Source: a virus
Virus record (IMG/VR): IMGVR_UViG_3300006875_000205
Location: 1 to 21,355 of that record
Strand: one strand, 5' to 3'
DNA length: 21,355 bases
Part shown: positions 5,670 to 13,287 of the stretch, piece by piece
How the letters are laid out: the number at the start of each line of letters is the position of its first letter
How positions within the stretch are numbered: position 1 is the first letter of the stretch
Notes under the pieces: generated by a model
The model's database searches: none
What the model was told of the DNA's origin: nothing
The model's input: the letters and a program-made list of their open reading frames with translations, nothing else
Translations under genes and position numbers: made by a program

Positions 5670-6081
5670 AAAACCAAGAAAAGCTAAGAAATACGTACCG
5701 AAAACGATACCACTAACCATCAGGCATAACGAGGAAGCAGAAACAGCCTTACAGCTAGCGCCTCACGCTGAGTTAATGAAGCTACGGGAAGGCTATGGGG
5801 ATGAGGGAAGCTGGAATACGATAGTCGCTAGGCTCAATATCGGGTTAGTGGCTGCTAACTTTAATGATAAGGAAGATCAAGCCAAAGAGATACGGGTAGG
5901 GCTGGATGCCATGCTTAAAGTCGATGAAAGGCACAAAAAGTCTGGGAGATGGGGCTTATCTGGTAGTGATTTGAGGGAAGTAGGTGATGGGCTAGTCCTG
6001 ACTGATAACTTACAGCTATCGTTAACAAGAAAGCAATTTGCAAAAGCTATCGATTATGTCTGGGAACATGCTGCTAAATAA
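5656..6081 (+). CDS. Phage hypothetical with basic N-terminus, 141 residues
   Basis: Starts at 5656, overlapping the nuclease gene by 14 bases. The first 17 residues, MPTNKKPRKAKKYVPKT, form a strongly basic arm; the remainder is helical and contains DEGSWNTIVARLNIGLVAAN and a conserved-looking DAMLKVDERHKKSGRWGLSG. I recall similarly organised proteins (basic 'MPTNK.RKP' arm plus helical body) in betaproteobacterial prophages, without function. It is the last gene before the promoter at 6120, and an AT-rich 6-bp inverted repeat (6084-6089 with 6104-6109) follows its stop. Confidence 0.75.
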   Translation: MPTNKKPRKAKKYVPKTIPLTIRHNEEAETALQLAPHAELMKLREGYGDEGSWNTIVARLNIGLVAANFNDKEDQAKEIRVGLDAMLKVDERHKKSGRWGLSGSDLREVGDGLVLTDNLQLSLTRKQFAKAIDYVWEHAAK

Positions 6082-6119
6082 AATCTATCGGAATCTTCTG
6101 TTTGATAGAAATATTTATG

Positions 6120-6147
6120 TTGCATCGGCGTAATATCGTGCTATAGT
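6120..6147 (+). promoter_or_regulatory. Internal rightward promoter
   Basis: TTGCAT at 6120-6125, a 16-base spacer and TATAGT at 6142-6147 form a sigma70-type promoter. It lies in the only gap of more than 100 bases (6082-6187) in the early rightward block and 40 bases before the ATG of the zinc-ribbon gene, which has its own AGGAG. It gives that gene and those downstream a second transcription start. Confidence 0.6.
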
Positions 6148-6187
6148 TCACTCACAGCAGCACAATATCAATCACTAGGAGCTGACA

Positions 6188-6940
6188 ATGACTAAACTTT
6201 TTACCCGTAGCGGCACTGAGTACACTGGCGAAGTTCAGACCAGCCTCAAGGGTAAGCCTACCTACACCTACAAGGTTTCCTGCAACCGCTGCTGCGAAAT
6301 TAACGGCAAGCGTATGTGGATCATGGGCATGGAGAATGGCCGCCCTTACAGCCACACTGGCTTTGATTGCTATGCTTGCCATAACACTGGCTTTACCAGC
6401 ATCAAGACAGCCCCTCTGTACACGGCTGAACAGCTTGCCAAGCTCGATGCTGCTGCTGACAAACGTAATGCAGCAAAACTTGCAAAACAAGCGGCTATCG
6501 AGGCTAAACATCAGGCTGCTAAGGATGCCTTTGTTGAAATGCACAGGCCGTTTTTCGATATGCTTGACAGCCTAACTGGTGAGTTCTGGCAGCGTCTGCG
6601 TAATGACATGGTAAACCGCATCAAAACGCCAACAGAGCGTCAGATTGAGTTGGTCAATGGTGAGGTAGCCAAGCGCCAGCAAAACGCCACCAGCGCCCAT
6701 ATCGGCGCTATTGGTGACCGTATCGAGATCAATGGAACCATCGAGCGTGTAGTTAGCATCGAAACTCAGTTTGGCATCAAAAACATCAACATTATTCGCT
6801 GTAATGGTAATGTTGTGGTCTATCGTGGCAACTACCTTGGCTCAAAAGGTGAGCTAGTTAATATGATGGCAACAGTATCCGAACACGGCGAGCGTGACGG
6901 TATTAAGCAGACAATCGTTCAGCGCCCAAAAATAATTTAA
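6188..6940 (+). CDS. DnaJ-like zinc-ribbon protein with C-terminal beta domain
   Basis: A 250-residue protein. CNRC at residues 32-35 and CYACHNTG at 61-68 make a zinc ribbon resembling half of the DnaJ cysteine-rich region. A helical, alanine- and lysine-rich stretch (about 80-115) follows. The C-terminal about 80 residues, from HIGAIGDRIEINGTIERVVS to HGERDGIKQTIVQRPK, are a beta-rich module with the 'G.kG....m.ATV.EHGE.dG.kQT...RPK' ending that I know from other phage and bacterial proteins of unknown role; it may be an OB-type nucleic-acid-binding fold. AGGAG six bases upstream fixes the start, just after the internal promoter. Nucleic-acid binding is inference. Confidence 0.8.
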   Translation: MTKLFTRSGTEYTGEVQTSLKGKPTYTYKVSCNRCCEINGKRMWIMGMENGRPYSHTGFDCYACHNTGFTSIKTAPLYTAEQLAKLDAAADKRNAAKLAKQAAIEAKHQAAKDAFVEMHRPFFDMLDSLTGEFWQRLRNDMVNRIKTPTERQIELVNGEVAKRQQNATSAHIGAIGDRIEINGTIERVVSIETQFGIKNINIIRCNGNVVVYRGNYLGSKGELVNMMATVSEHGERDGIKQTIVQRPKII

Positions 6941-6946
6941 CTAACT

Positions 6947-6962
6947 CCCGGGGGAACCCGGG
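6947..6962 (+). other. Strong intercistronic hairpin without T-run
   Basis: CCCGGG (6947-6952), loop GGAA, CCCGGG (6957-6962): a perfect six-GC-pair hairpin that can be extended by AA/TT pairs around a bulged T. It ends eight bases before the ATG at 6971 and occupies the place where that gene's ribosome site would be. No T-run follows, so it is not a standard terminator. It may stabilise or process the transcript or limit translation of the next gene. Confidence 0.7.
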
Positions 6963-6970
6963 TTACCAAT

Positions 6971-7300
6971 ATGAACTCAATAGACCCGCATAAAAGTATA
7001 GACTACATGATACGGCACTCTGCTGAATACGCACAGGCCAAGGCTCAGGTTACCTACCTTGAAGAATTCCGCAAAAGCAAAAAGGCGATGTTGTTCTCAG
7101 CCGCAATAGGGAACACCATTGCCGACAGGGAAAACCAAGCATATAGCCATCCAGAATATCTAGCGGTGCTGGGCGGGCTTAAAGAGGCCGTAGAGAAGGC
7201 CGAAACACTTAGGTGGATGTTGGTAGCAGCACAGGCCAGAATCGACGTGTGGCGGTCACAGGAAGCATCTAACAGAGGTATGGATAGAGCAACCCAATAG
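6971..7300 (+). CDS. Conserved phage hypothetical, 109 residues
   Basis: The protein reads IDPHKSIDYMIRHSAEYAQA then a basic EEFRKSKKAM segment, ADRENQAYSHPEYLAVLGGL and a last helix ending ARIDVWRSQEASNRGMDRAT. I recognise this arrangement from many phages, where it also lies among replication genes; the protein is essentially all helical and likely forms a coiled-coil dimer. No function is established to my knowledge. The start has no ribosome site; instead the GC-rich hairpin at 6947-6962 lies directly upstream, so translation may be controlled by that structure. Confidence 0.78.
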   Translation: MNSIDPHKSIDYMIRHSAEYAQAKAQVTYLEEFRKSKKAMLFSAAIGNTIADRENQAYSHPEYLAVLGGLKEAVEKAETLRWMLVAAQARIDVWRSQEASNRGMDRATQ

Positions 7301-7309
7301 GAGGATAAT

Positions 7310-7540
7310 ATGATTAACGATAATGTTGTAGATGATAGCAATTTGGCACAATGTTGCAAATGTGGATTCGTGGATTACTGGGATGAGATACCTAAAGGTT
7401 ATTGTGCATTTACAGAAGAATCTCTTACTGAGTGCCCTGAGTGCTTTGATGTAGACGGTTTCTCTGACTATGATCCAGCAAAGGCCGTTACTAGAGAACT
7501 TGCCAATAAAGCTAAAGAAGCTCACGGATCAGGACATTGA
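7310..7540 (+). CDS. Small zinc-binding protein, 76 residues
   Basis: Start ATG at 7310 is preceded by a near-perfect AGGAGG, the strongest ribosome site in this part of the window. The protein has CCKCGF near residues 15-20 and ECPECFD near 41-47, two CxxC knuckles arranged as in rubredoxin-like zinc ribbons, and an overall acidic sequence. It is likely a small structural-zinc protein. Partner and role are unknown. Confidence 0.72.
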   Translation: MINDNVVDDSNLAQCCKCGFVDYWDEIPKGYCAFTEESLTECPECFDVDGFSDYDPAKAVTRELANKAKEAHGSGH

Positions 7541-7649
7541 AGAAATCGGGTTGCAGTCGTTTGGCAACCTTTGGTACTACTATCCAGACCAGATAAAAGA
7601 CTTAGTAAAGCTGGTTCACAAGCGGCTAGAAGGTAAAAATCGTGCGTAA
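7470..7649 (+). CDS. Small helical protein between zinc protein and HNH nuclease
   Basis: A frame open from ATG 7470 to TAA 7649 gives at most 59 residues; TTG 7500 would give 49. The convincing part is from LTDQDIEEIGLQSFGNLWYY onward, then YPDQIKDLVKLVHKRLEGKN: an acidic N-terminal helix, an aromatic patch and a basic helix. Without this gene the 101 bases between its neighbours would be empty. Similar 'LTDeqI.eIa...' microproteins are frequent next to phage nucleases. The start codon is uncertain since neither candidate has a good ribosome site, and it overlaps the HNH start by eight bases. Confidence 0.6.
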   Translation: MIQQRPLLENLPIKLKKLTDQDIEEIGLQSFGNLWYYYPDQIKDLVKLVHKRLEGKNRA

Positions 7650-7989
7650 AAGAGAAGCGCAATACTTGTCAAAAGTTGCTGACATTGGTTGTATAATCTG
7701 TTACAGAGCAGGTTATCCCGGTACTCCAGCCGAAATTCATCATATTCGAGGTATGGGTTTGGGGATGGGAGTCAGGAACTCGCACGACAACGTAATACCG
7801 CTTTGCCCAGAACACCACAGAGGTAACTCAGGTTATCACGGCTTAGGCCGTAAAGCCTTTGAAAGAGCCTATGGTGTTACGGAGCAGGAACTTCAATACC
7901 AGCTAGGGGAATTGCTCAATGAAGAAGACCAAAGGCCAGAAGAAGGTAGCCAAGGTTATGAAGGAATTTGGCAAGGGAACGCTGCATAG
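7642..7989 (+). CDS. Ref-like HNH endonuclease
   Basis: Start GTG 7642 with AGAAGG upstream. The protein has CIIC (residues 17-20), EIHHIRGMG (31-39), a conserved SHDNVIPLCPEHHRG (47-61) and FERAYGV: a beta-beta-alpha metal HNH fold matching the Ref family of phage P1, a RecA-dependent nuclease. Zinc would be held by Cys17, Cys20, Cys55 and a histidine in PEHHR, with catalysis by the HH pair. Ref proteins cut DNA within RecA displacement loops, stimulating recombination. Whether this one needs host RecA is inference. The last about 24 residues are an out-of-frame reading of the next gene's start and are unlikely to matter. Confidence 0.88.
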   Translation: MRKREAQYLSKVADIGCIICYRAGYPGTPAEIHHIRGMGLGMGVRNSHDNVIPLCPEHHRGNSGYHGLGRKAFERAYGVTEQELQYQLGELLNEEDQRPEEGSQGYEGIWQGNAA

Positions 7990-8083
7990 TGGCAAAGGCG
8001 GCCCGGTGGTCAAGTCTCAGAAACAGGCGGTAGCAATCGCACTGAGTCAAGCTGGCATGGCTAAGAAGAAGGGCAAGAAATGA
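7919..8083 (+). CDS. DUF6496-like lysine-rich protein
   Basis: A 54-residue ORF nested over the end of the HNH gene (71-base overlap), start ATG 7919 with AGGGGA eight bases upstream. It opens KKTKGQKKVAKVMKEFGKGT, then LHSGKGGPVVKSQKQAVAIA and an 'LSQAGMAKKK' end, which is the DUF6496 pattern ('K...K...VM.EFK.G.L.SGKGG.VV..RKQAIAIALSEAG'). It is strongly basic. The family is widespread in phages and bacteria without known function. Stop overlaps the next start as ATGA. Confidence 0.82.
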   Translation: MKKTKGQKKVAKVMKEFGKGTLHSGKGGPVVKSQKQAVAIALSQAGMAKKKGKK

Positions 8084-8241
8084 AGCCCGGTCTTTACAGC
8101 AATATTGCTGCCAAGCGCAAGCGCATAGCTGAGGGTTCTGGCGAGAAGATGCGTAAACCGGGTACTAAGGGCGCTCCGACTAAGGCCGACTTCAAGCAAG
8201 CGGCTAAGACTGCAAAACCACCTAAAAAGGCTAAAAAATGA
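8080..8241 (+). CDS. Tiny basic phage protein, 53 residues
   Basis: Start ATG 8080 overlaps the previous TGA; AAGGG lies six bases before it. The protein reads MKPGLYSNIAAKRKRIAEGS then GEKMRKPGTKGAPTKADFKQ and a lysine-rich tail. I recall the 'GLY.NI..KRKRI..GSGEKMR.PG.KGAPT...F..SAKTA' pattern in many phages, always as a tiny basic ORF. It is likely a nucleic-acid or virion-associated peptide, but no function is known. Confidence 0.8.
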   Translation: MKPGLYSNIAAKRKRIAEGSGEKMRKPGTKGAPTKADFKQAAKTAKPPKKAKK

Positions 8242-8414
8242 AAGGTATGAAATCATGCCCTAAGTGCAAGGGCGGCGAGTGCAAGGGCGGTAAGAATTGT
8301 ATGCACGAAGAAAAAGAAGGCAAGAACGGTAAAAACGGCAAGATTGAGATTGAAATATCTATGCCTATGCGTGGTTCCCGTACTGCCAAGAGCAAAGCAA
8401 AGAAGAAGAAATGA
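8238..8414 (+). CDS. Cysteine- and lysine-rich microprotein, 58 residues
   Basis: Start ATG 8238 overlaps the previous TGA; AAGG lies seven bases upstream. The N-terminus SCPKCKGGECKGGKNCMH has four cysteines in 15 residues, a metal-knuckle-like cluster, followed by KIEIEISMPM as a probable strand and a polybasic tail ending in four lysines. Stop overlaps the next ATG. I recognise no family. The same lysine-ended layout as its neighbours suggests a shared role. Confidence 0.68.
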   Translation: MKGMKSCPKCKGGECKGGKNCMHEEKEGKNGKNGKIEIEISMPMRGSRTAKSKAKKKK

Positions 8415-8710
8415 GTGCCGCTTGGACTAAGAAGGCAGGAAAGAATGCCAAGGGTGGTCTGAACGAGAAGGGCCGCAGGTCTTATGAGGCTGAGAATCCC
8501 GGTTCAAACCTGAAGGCTCCTGTTAAGTCTGGCGATAATCCCCGTAGAGCCAGTTTCCTAGCCCGTATGGGTGGTATGCCGGGGCCGGAGAAGAAGCCCA
8601 ATGGTGAGCCTACTCGTCTGTTACTGTCTTTACGAGCATGGGGGGCTAGCAGCAAGGCCGATGCCAAGAAGAAAGCCGCAGCCATCTCTGCTCGAAACAA
8701 GAAGAAGTAA
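8411..8710 (+). CDS. DUF6321-like basic protein
   Basis: A 99-residue protein that opens SAAWTKKAGKNAKGGLNEKG and contains SNLKAPVKSGDNPRRASFLA and RMGGMPGPE before an LLLSLRAWGASSKADAKKKA segment. This is the DUF6321 pattern as I know it from bacteria and phages: a 'W..KAGKN..GGLN.KG...Y....PG..LK.PV..G' front and a basic back. Function is unknown. The start overlaps the TGA of the preceding microprotein and there is no strong ribosome site of its own, so it is probably translated by coupling. Confidence 0.85.
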   Translation: MSAAWTKKAGKNAKGGLNEKGRRSYEAENPGSNLKAPVKSGDNPRRASFLARMGGMPGPEKKPNGEPTRLLLSLRAWGASSKADAKKKAAAISARNKKK

Positions 8711-9417
8711 TGCAAGCAATAGTCATCTGTACGGTAAACAACCCGGGCATAACGGTATTGCTGGAGAGCATCAGAATCTACGCACCAACTATCCCTGTAT
8801 ATCTATCTGGGAATAGCCTAGAGCTTTGGCACAAGGTTAAGGGAATCCTGCCGAACCTAGTTTGGAGTCCTAATTTATCGAGTAACTTTGGTGATGCCTA
8901 CAATACGGCTACAGATTACGCATTCCAGCATGGCAAGTTTGACTCAGTAATCCTCAGTAATGACGATGTGGTGCTGAACCCGAATACGATAAAGCTGCTG
9001 GCAGAGGATCTGAGAATTCTGGAATCAAACGACCTAAATTACGGAATCTTGGGGGCTAGGTCTGACTATGTATTGCCAGATCAAAACATCAGGTTCCCTG
9101 TAGAGGATGACAGTCGGGTAGGGCTAAGGTGGCGCAGTGAGGCGCAGATCAAGGAAACGGGTGTAATCGCGCCAATATTTGCCAGCATAAGCAGGAAGGC
9201 ATGGGATACGGCTAAGTTTCCTAGTACAAATTGGTATTCCGATAATATAATATGCCATGACCTGCAACAGGCAGGATTTAGGCATTTTGTGTCAAGGGCT
9301 TATGTGCATCATGCAGGAAGCCAGACGGTAGGCACAGACTTCAAGAAATGCCATGAGGAACCGCGAGAGTGGATAAAGGCTAACAGGCCGGATATGTACG
9401 AGGTATTTTATGGCTGA
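8710..9417 (+). CDS. GT-A (family 2-like) glycosyltransferase
   Basis: A 235-residue protein sharing one base with the previous stop. The N-terminus MQAIVICTVNNPGITVLLES is the nucleotide-sugar binding strand-turn-helix of GT-A enzymes, and SNDDVVLNP at about 83-91 gives the metal-binding acidic pair in place of DxD. The acceptor half has SRKAWDTAKFP and a histidine-rich end YVHHAGSQT. Phage enzymes of this type put sugars on phage DNA bases, on virion proteins or on host surface glycans. Its place in front of the structural genes makes virion or nucleotide modification likely, but the substrate cannot be read from sequence. Confidence 0.8.
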   Translation: MQAIVICTVNNPGITVLLESIRIYAPTIPVYLSGNSLELWHKVKGILPNLVWSPNLSSNFGDAYNTATDYAFQHGKFDSVILSNDDVVLNPNTIKLLAEDLRILESNDLNYGILGARSDYVLPDQNIRFPVEDDSRVGLRWRSEAQIKETGVIAPIFASISRKAWDTAKFPSTNWYSDNIICHDLQQAGFRHFVSRAYVHHAGSQTVGTDFKKCHEEPREWIKANRPDMYEVFYG

Positions 9418-11641
9418 GATGCCCAGACAATTGACGCAAGCTGAGATAGATCGGATTCTGTTCCAACAGAAGATGAATATGCAGCCTCAGTCTATCCAGA
9501 ACTTGAGTCGTAATGTGTCTGGGGCGGTTACTCCGGTAGCCCCTAATTTTGCTCAGATGGCTGCTGGTGGTGCTAGTCGAGTAGGGCAATTCCTCAATCA
9601 AATACTTCCTAATGCACAACAGGTAGTGGCTGCGAATCCTCTTAATCTTGAGCGATTATTCCCTACAACAAATGCACAGCCACAGGTAACTATCCCAACT
9701 GGGTTTAACTTCGCTCCTAAGCAAGCGCCTACTGGTGAGGTTATTCCCGGTGGTTTGCAGTCTCAGCAAGTGGATATGAATCAATTGTTAAGGGCAATTC
9801 AACCTGCTGATATGCTTGGTTTAACTGGCGCACAACAAGCATATACCGATGTAGGTATGGGCAGAGCGCCTAACACGATGGATGTAATAGATACATTAGC
9901 TTTGGGTGCTGGCGGCGTAGCTGCTGGCAGAGGTTTATTGAAAGCGGGTAAGGGGCTGCCTGTAGGGATGTCTGTTCAAGATGCGCCGGGATTATTGCAA
10001 GCGGCTCCAAAGTCTGACATTGGCTTTTACAGTGCTGTTGAACAGGCTGCAATGGCAAGTCCGAGGAAATCTGCCACTGGTCAGGCTTTCCTTAATGACA
10101 TCATGAAAGGCCCAGATGTACGGGCTGACGAGATTAAATGGATGGGTCTGGATGATTATCTAAAAGGCAAGCAGAATGTTACCAAGCAGGAAGTTCAGGA
10201 TTACATTGCTAATAATCGGGTAAATGTTAAAGAGGTACGATTAGGTGAGTCTGTAGCAGAAGATCCTATAGGTATTGCTAAACGAAAAGCAGTATTTGAT
10301 AAATATGAGCCAGAGATACAGGCTTTATATAAGCAAATGGATTCTTTAGGTTATGGAACTCCTCATAATGTTACTTATGAAATAGATAATAAATTAAGGT
10401 ATTTGCAAAATAAAAGGGATTATGAAGCTGATGCTGCTTATGTAGTACCAGAACCAATACCAACAAGACATTCTCAATGGCAATTACCAGGTGGTGAAAA
10501 CTATCGTGAGTTATTGTTGACTATGCCAGCAAAGCAATTAACTGAAGCTGAGGCTAGGTCTATTCTTGGGGCTGCCCCTGATGCGAAGTTATCAGCGGCA
10601 GATATAGCTTATGCAAGCAGAAAAAATGTAGATGAATATAGATCCTCACATTTTAGCCAGCCAAATATCCTAGCCCATCTACGAGTCAATGACAGAGTAG
10701 ACGCAGACGGTAAGAAGATGTTGCTAATTGAGGAAGTACAGAGCGACTGGCATCAGGCTGGTAGGGAAAAAGGATATGTTAGTGCAGAAGGAAAATCTTC
10801 TGAGTCTGCATTTAGGCAATATTCAAAAGAATTAGCTGATAAATATGACTTAAACCCTGAACAAAATCTTTCAATGTATGCAACTATGAAGCGTATGCAG
10901 CCGGAAGAAGTGGCTAAATATGAGCAATTACAATCTGCTTTTGTTGCTTCTAAAGGAGGCGTACCAGACGCACCATTTAAAGACACATGGTATCAACTAG
11001 CCTTAAAGAGAGCTATCCAACACGCAGCCGAGAACGGCTATGATCGTATCGGATTGACAACAGGTAAACAACAGATTACTAGATATTCAAATGAATTGAG
11101 ACAAAATGTAGATGAAATAACTTTTATGCCAATTGGTACAAAAGGAGAAATTTTAGTTTCTGCAAAGAAAAATAATGATAAAACATTTAGCGGTACAGTA
11201 GTTAATGGTAAGTTTATTGATGGCGCAGCAGAAGGTAAAACAGTTGAAGAAGTATTAGGTAAAGCAATGGCTAAACAAATTATTGAGAAAAAAGATGGTG
11301 TAATCAAAGGCGATGATTTAACCATTGGCGGTGAAGGAATGAAACAATATTACGATAAAAGCTATCCTGAATTTTTGAATAAATACGGTAAAAAATGGGG
11401 AGCTAAGGTAGGTGAAACTAAAATACGAACTCAATCAGATAAACAAGCATTAGAAGATTTAGACTTGCTTGAACAACTTGGTCAAGACAGAAGTAAGTTT
11501 AGTAGCAGTGGTATGACTGGCGTTCGTTACTTAGATATAACTCCAGAGATGAAGGCAGGAGTATCAAAAGGACAACCACTATTCCAAGCAGCCCCTATAA
11601 TTGGTACAGGACTACTAGGTAGCCAACAAGAAGAACGTTAA
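9410..11641 (+). CDS. Large 'polyvalent'-type phage protein, 743 residues
   Basis: Overlaps the glycosyltransferase by eight bases; GAGG six bases before ATG 9410. Residues 1-170 are glutamine/alanine/proline-rich, with a glycine-rich hydrophobic helix (TLALGAGGVAAGRGLLKAGKG) that could cross or insert into a membrane. From about 440 the protein carries EEVQSDWHQAGREKGY, PDAPFKDTWYQLALKRAIQH with AAENGYDRIGLTTGKQQ, GGEGMKQYYDKSYPEFLNKY and the end block DITPEMKAGVSKGQPLFQA. I know these blocks from very large multidomain 'polyvalent' proteins of phages and mobile elements, thought to travel with the DNA into the host. Function is not established. Parts at about 10250-10650 and 11040-11500 are clearly more AT-rich than the rest. 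Confidence 0.78.
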   Translation: MAEMPRQLTQAEIDRILFQQKMNMQPQSIQNLSRNVSGAVTPVAPNFAQMAAGGASRVGQFLNQILPNAQQVVAANPLNLERLFPTTNAQPQVTIPTGFNFAPKQAPTGEVIPGGLQSQQVDMNQLLRAIQPADMLGLTGAQQAYTDVGMGRAPNTMDVIDTLALGAGGVAAGRGLLKAGKGLPVGMSVQDAPGLLQAAPKSDIGFYSAVEQAAMASPRKSATGQAFLNDIMKGPDVRADEIKWMGLDDYLKGKQNVTKQEVQDYIANNRVNVKEVRLGESVAEDPIGIAKRKAVFDKYEPEIQALYKQMDSLGYGTPHNVTYEIDNKLRYLQNKRDYEADAAYVVPEPIPTRHSQWQLPGGENYRELLLTMPAKQLTEAEARSILGAAPDAKLSAADIAYASRKNVDEYRSSHFSQPNILAHLRVNDRVDADGKKMLLIEEVQSDWHQAGREKGYVSAEGKSSESAFRQYSKELADKYDLNPEQNLSMYATMKRMQPEEVAKYEQLQSAFVASKGGVPDAPFKDTWYQLALKRAIQHAAENGYDRIGLTTGKQQITRYSNELRQNVDEITFMPIGTKGEILVSAKKNNDKTFSGTVVNGKFIDGAAEGKTVEEVLGKAMAKQIIEKKDGVIKGDDLTIGGEGMKQYYDKSYPEFLNKYGKKWGAKVGETKIRTQSDKQALEDLDLLEQLGQDRSKFSSSGMTGVRYLDITPEMKAGVSKGQPLFQAAPIIGTGLLGSQQEER

Positions 11642-11668
11642 GCATGACATCCAAAGGATAATGCAATT

Positions 11669-11998
11669 ATGGAAACAAATGACAGTAAAGTTGAGGAAGA
11701 AAAATACCCCGGCCTAACTAATGCAGGTAAGGGTAGACCAGCAGGTGTTCCTAACAAGAGTACAGCAGTAGTACGCAATGCTATTGCTACATTGCTTGAA
11801 AAGAACGTGCCTTACATGGATAGATGGCTACAGAGGGTGGCTGAGGGCGATGAAGTCTATGGTCTAAAGCCTGATCCTGGCAAGGCATTGGACTTAATGC
11901 AGAAGCTCAGTGAGTACCACATACCTAAGTTGGCTAGAACTGAGGTTACTGGCCTTGATGGTGCTCCTCAACAACACGTGGTTACATGGCAGAAGTAA
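11669..11998 (+). CDS. terS: Terminase small subunit-like protein
   Basis: A 109-residue protein with an acidic start, then a GKGRPAGVPNKSTAVVRNAI segment resembling the HTH-like DNA-binding front of many small terminases and the 'GRPkGs.Nk.t' DNA-binding opening common in this class. It is followed by helices including ALDLMQKLSEYHIPKLARTE and an end QHVVTWQK. The large terminase start lies 13 bases inside its 3' end, the classical arrangement. It should recognise the packaging site and regulate the large subunit. Assignment rests on context plus the N-terminal motif. Confidence 0.75.
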   Translation: METNDSKVEEEKYPGLTNAGKGRPAGVPNKSTAVVRNAIATLLEKNVPYMDRWLQRVAEGDEVYGLKPDPGKALDLMQKLSEYHIPKLARTEVTGLDGAPQQHVVTWQK

Positions 11999-13260
11999 TC
12001 GAGATAGCTTACAAGCCAAGGGAGCAGCAGCTAAAGATCCATGAGGCAGTAGATAACCACAGGTTTACGGTCGTAGTGGCTCATCGTCGTATGGGCAAGA
12101 CTGTAAGCGCTATCAATCACTTGATAAAGGCTGCCATTGAGTGCAAGAAACCAAACCCACGATTTGCCTATATTGCTCCTACTTACGCTCAGTCTAAGCG
12201 TGTCGCTTGGGACTATCTGCTTGAGTTCACTCGCCCTTTGGGAGCTACTGCAAATATCTCGGAGCTACGGGTTGACTTCTGGGGAAGACGGATTAGTCTT
12301 TATGGTTCTGATAACGCTGATAGCTTGCGTGGTCAATACTTTGATGGTGTTGTACTGGATGAGATCGGAGACCAAAACCCTAAAATCTGGAACGAGGTCA
12401 TCAGGCCAGCCCTAGCAGATAGGAACTCAGACGATGCTCCTACGTGGTGTCTCTTTATTGGTACGCCTAAGGGTAAGAACCACTTTGCTGACTTTAGGGA
12501 TCGCGCACAGACAGCGGAAGGCTGGAAGCTACTGGAGTTCAAGGCTAGTGACACAGGCATCCTCAGCGACAAAGAACTCTGGGGCGCTCGCAAAGAGATG
12601 GGCGAGGACAAGTACCAGCAGGAGTTTGAGTGTTCCTTTAACGCAGCGGTTGAGGGTAGTTATTATGGTCAGATTATTAACGATCTCGAAGCCAAAAATC
12701 GTATTACCACTATTGACAGGGATGACCTTTGCCGGTCTTTTGCTGCTTGGGATCTTGGTATGGGCGATTCTACTTGTATCTGGATTACTCAGCTTGCTGG
12801 CAAAGAGGTTAGGCTTATCGATTGCGTCGAAAACCACGGTGTCGGTCTGGACTGGTATGTATCATGGCTCAGAGAGAACAGGTACGAAGGCTTTGCACAG
12901 ATACTGCCGCACGATGTGGAGGTAAGGGAGCTAGGCACTGGTCGCAGCCGTAAGGAGGTCTTGCAGGAGGCAGGGCTAGACATTACGGTTGCGCCTCGAC
13001 TATCTATAGCTGATGGCATTCAGGCTGTTCGGCGCTTGCTGCCTAGATGCTGGTTCGATCATAAGACTAAGCCTGGTCTGGACGCTATCCGCAACTATCG
13101 GCGGGAATATAACGAGAAGCAACAGGTCTTCTACGATAAGCCACTGCACGACTGGTCTAGCCACTACTCGGATGCCTTCAGATACTTGGCGATTGGGCTT
13201 GACGAGAGCGATGATTCGTGGTCATCAGACTTGCCTATCAATACTAAATGGGTTGTATAA
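11986..13260 (+). CDS. terL: Terminase large subunit
   Basis: A 424-residue packaging motor with all the expected blocks. The ATPase has a P-loop variant AHRRMGKT (32-39), a Walker B GVVLDEIGD with catalytic Glu126 (121-129), and a coupling motif GTPKGKNHF (159-167). The RNase H-like nuclease has AAWDLGMGDST with Asp255 (252-262), HDVEVREL (308-315) and the last metal ligand Asp395 in HYSDAFRY (392-399). It hydrolyses ATP to pump DNA into the prohead and cuts concatemers. Its compact size is normal for podovirus-like phages. The first bases overlap the small subunit gene. Confidence 0.96.
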   Translation: MAEVIEIAYKPREQQLKIHEAVDNHRFTVVVAHRRMGKTVSAINHLIKAAIECKKPNPRFAYIAPTYAQSKRVAWDYLLEFTRPLGATANISELRVDFWGRRISLYGSDNADSLRGQYFDGVVLDEIGDQNPKIWNEVIRPALADRNSDDAPTWCLFIGTPKGKNHFADFRDRAQTAEGWKLLEFKASDTGILSDKELWGARKEMGEDKYQQEFECSFNAAVEGSYYGQIINDLEAKNRITTIDRDDLCRSFAAWDLGMGDSTCIWITQLAGKEVRLIDCVENHGVGLDWYVSWLRENRYEGFAQILPHDVEVRELGTGRSRKEVLQEAGLDITVAPRLSIADGIQAVRRLLPRCWFDHKTKPGLDAIRNYRREYNEKQQVFYDKPLHDWSSHYSDAFRYLAIGLDESDDSWSSDLPINTKWVV

Positions 13261-13287
13261 TGAGCAAAATTCTTGCAAGGGTTTGCT

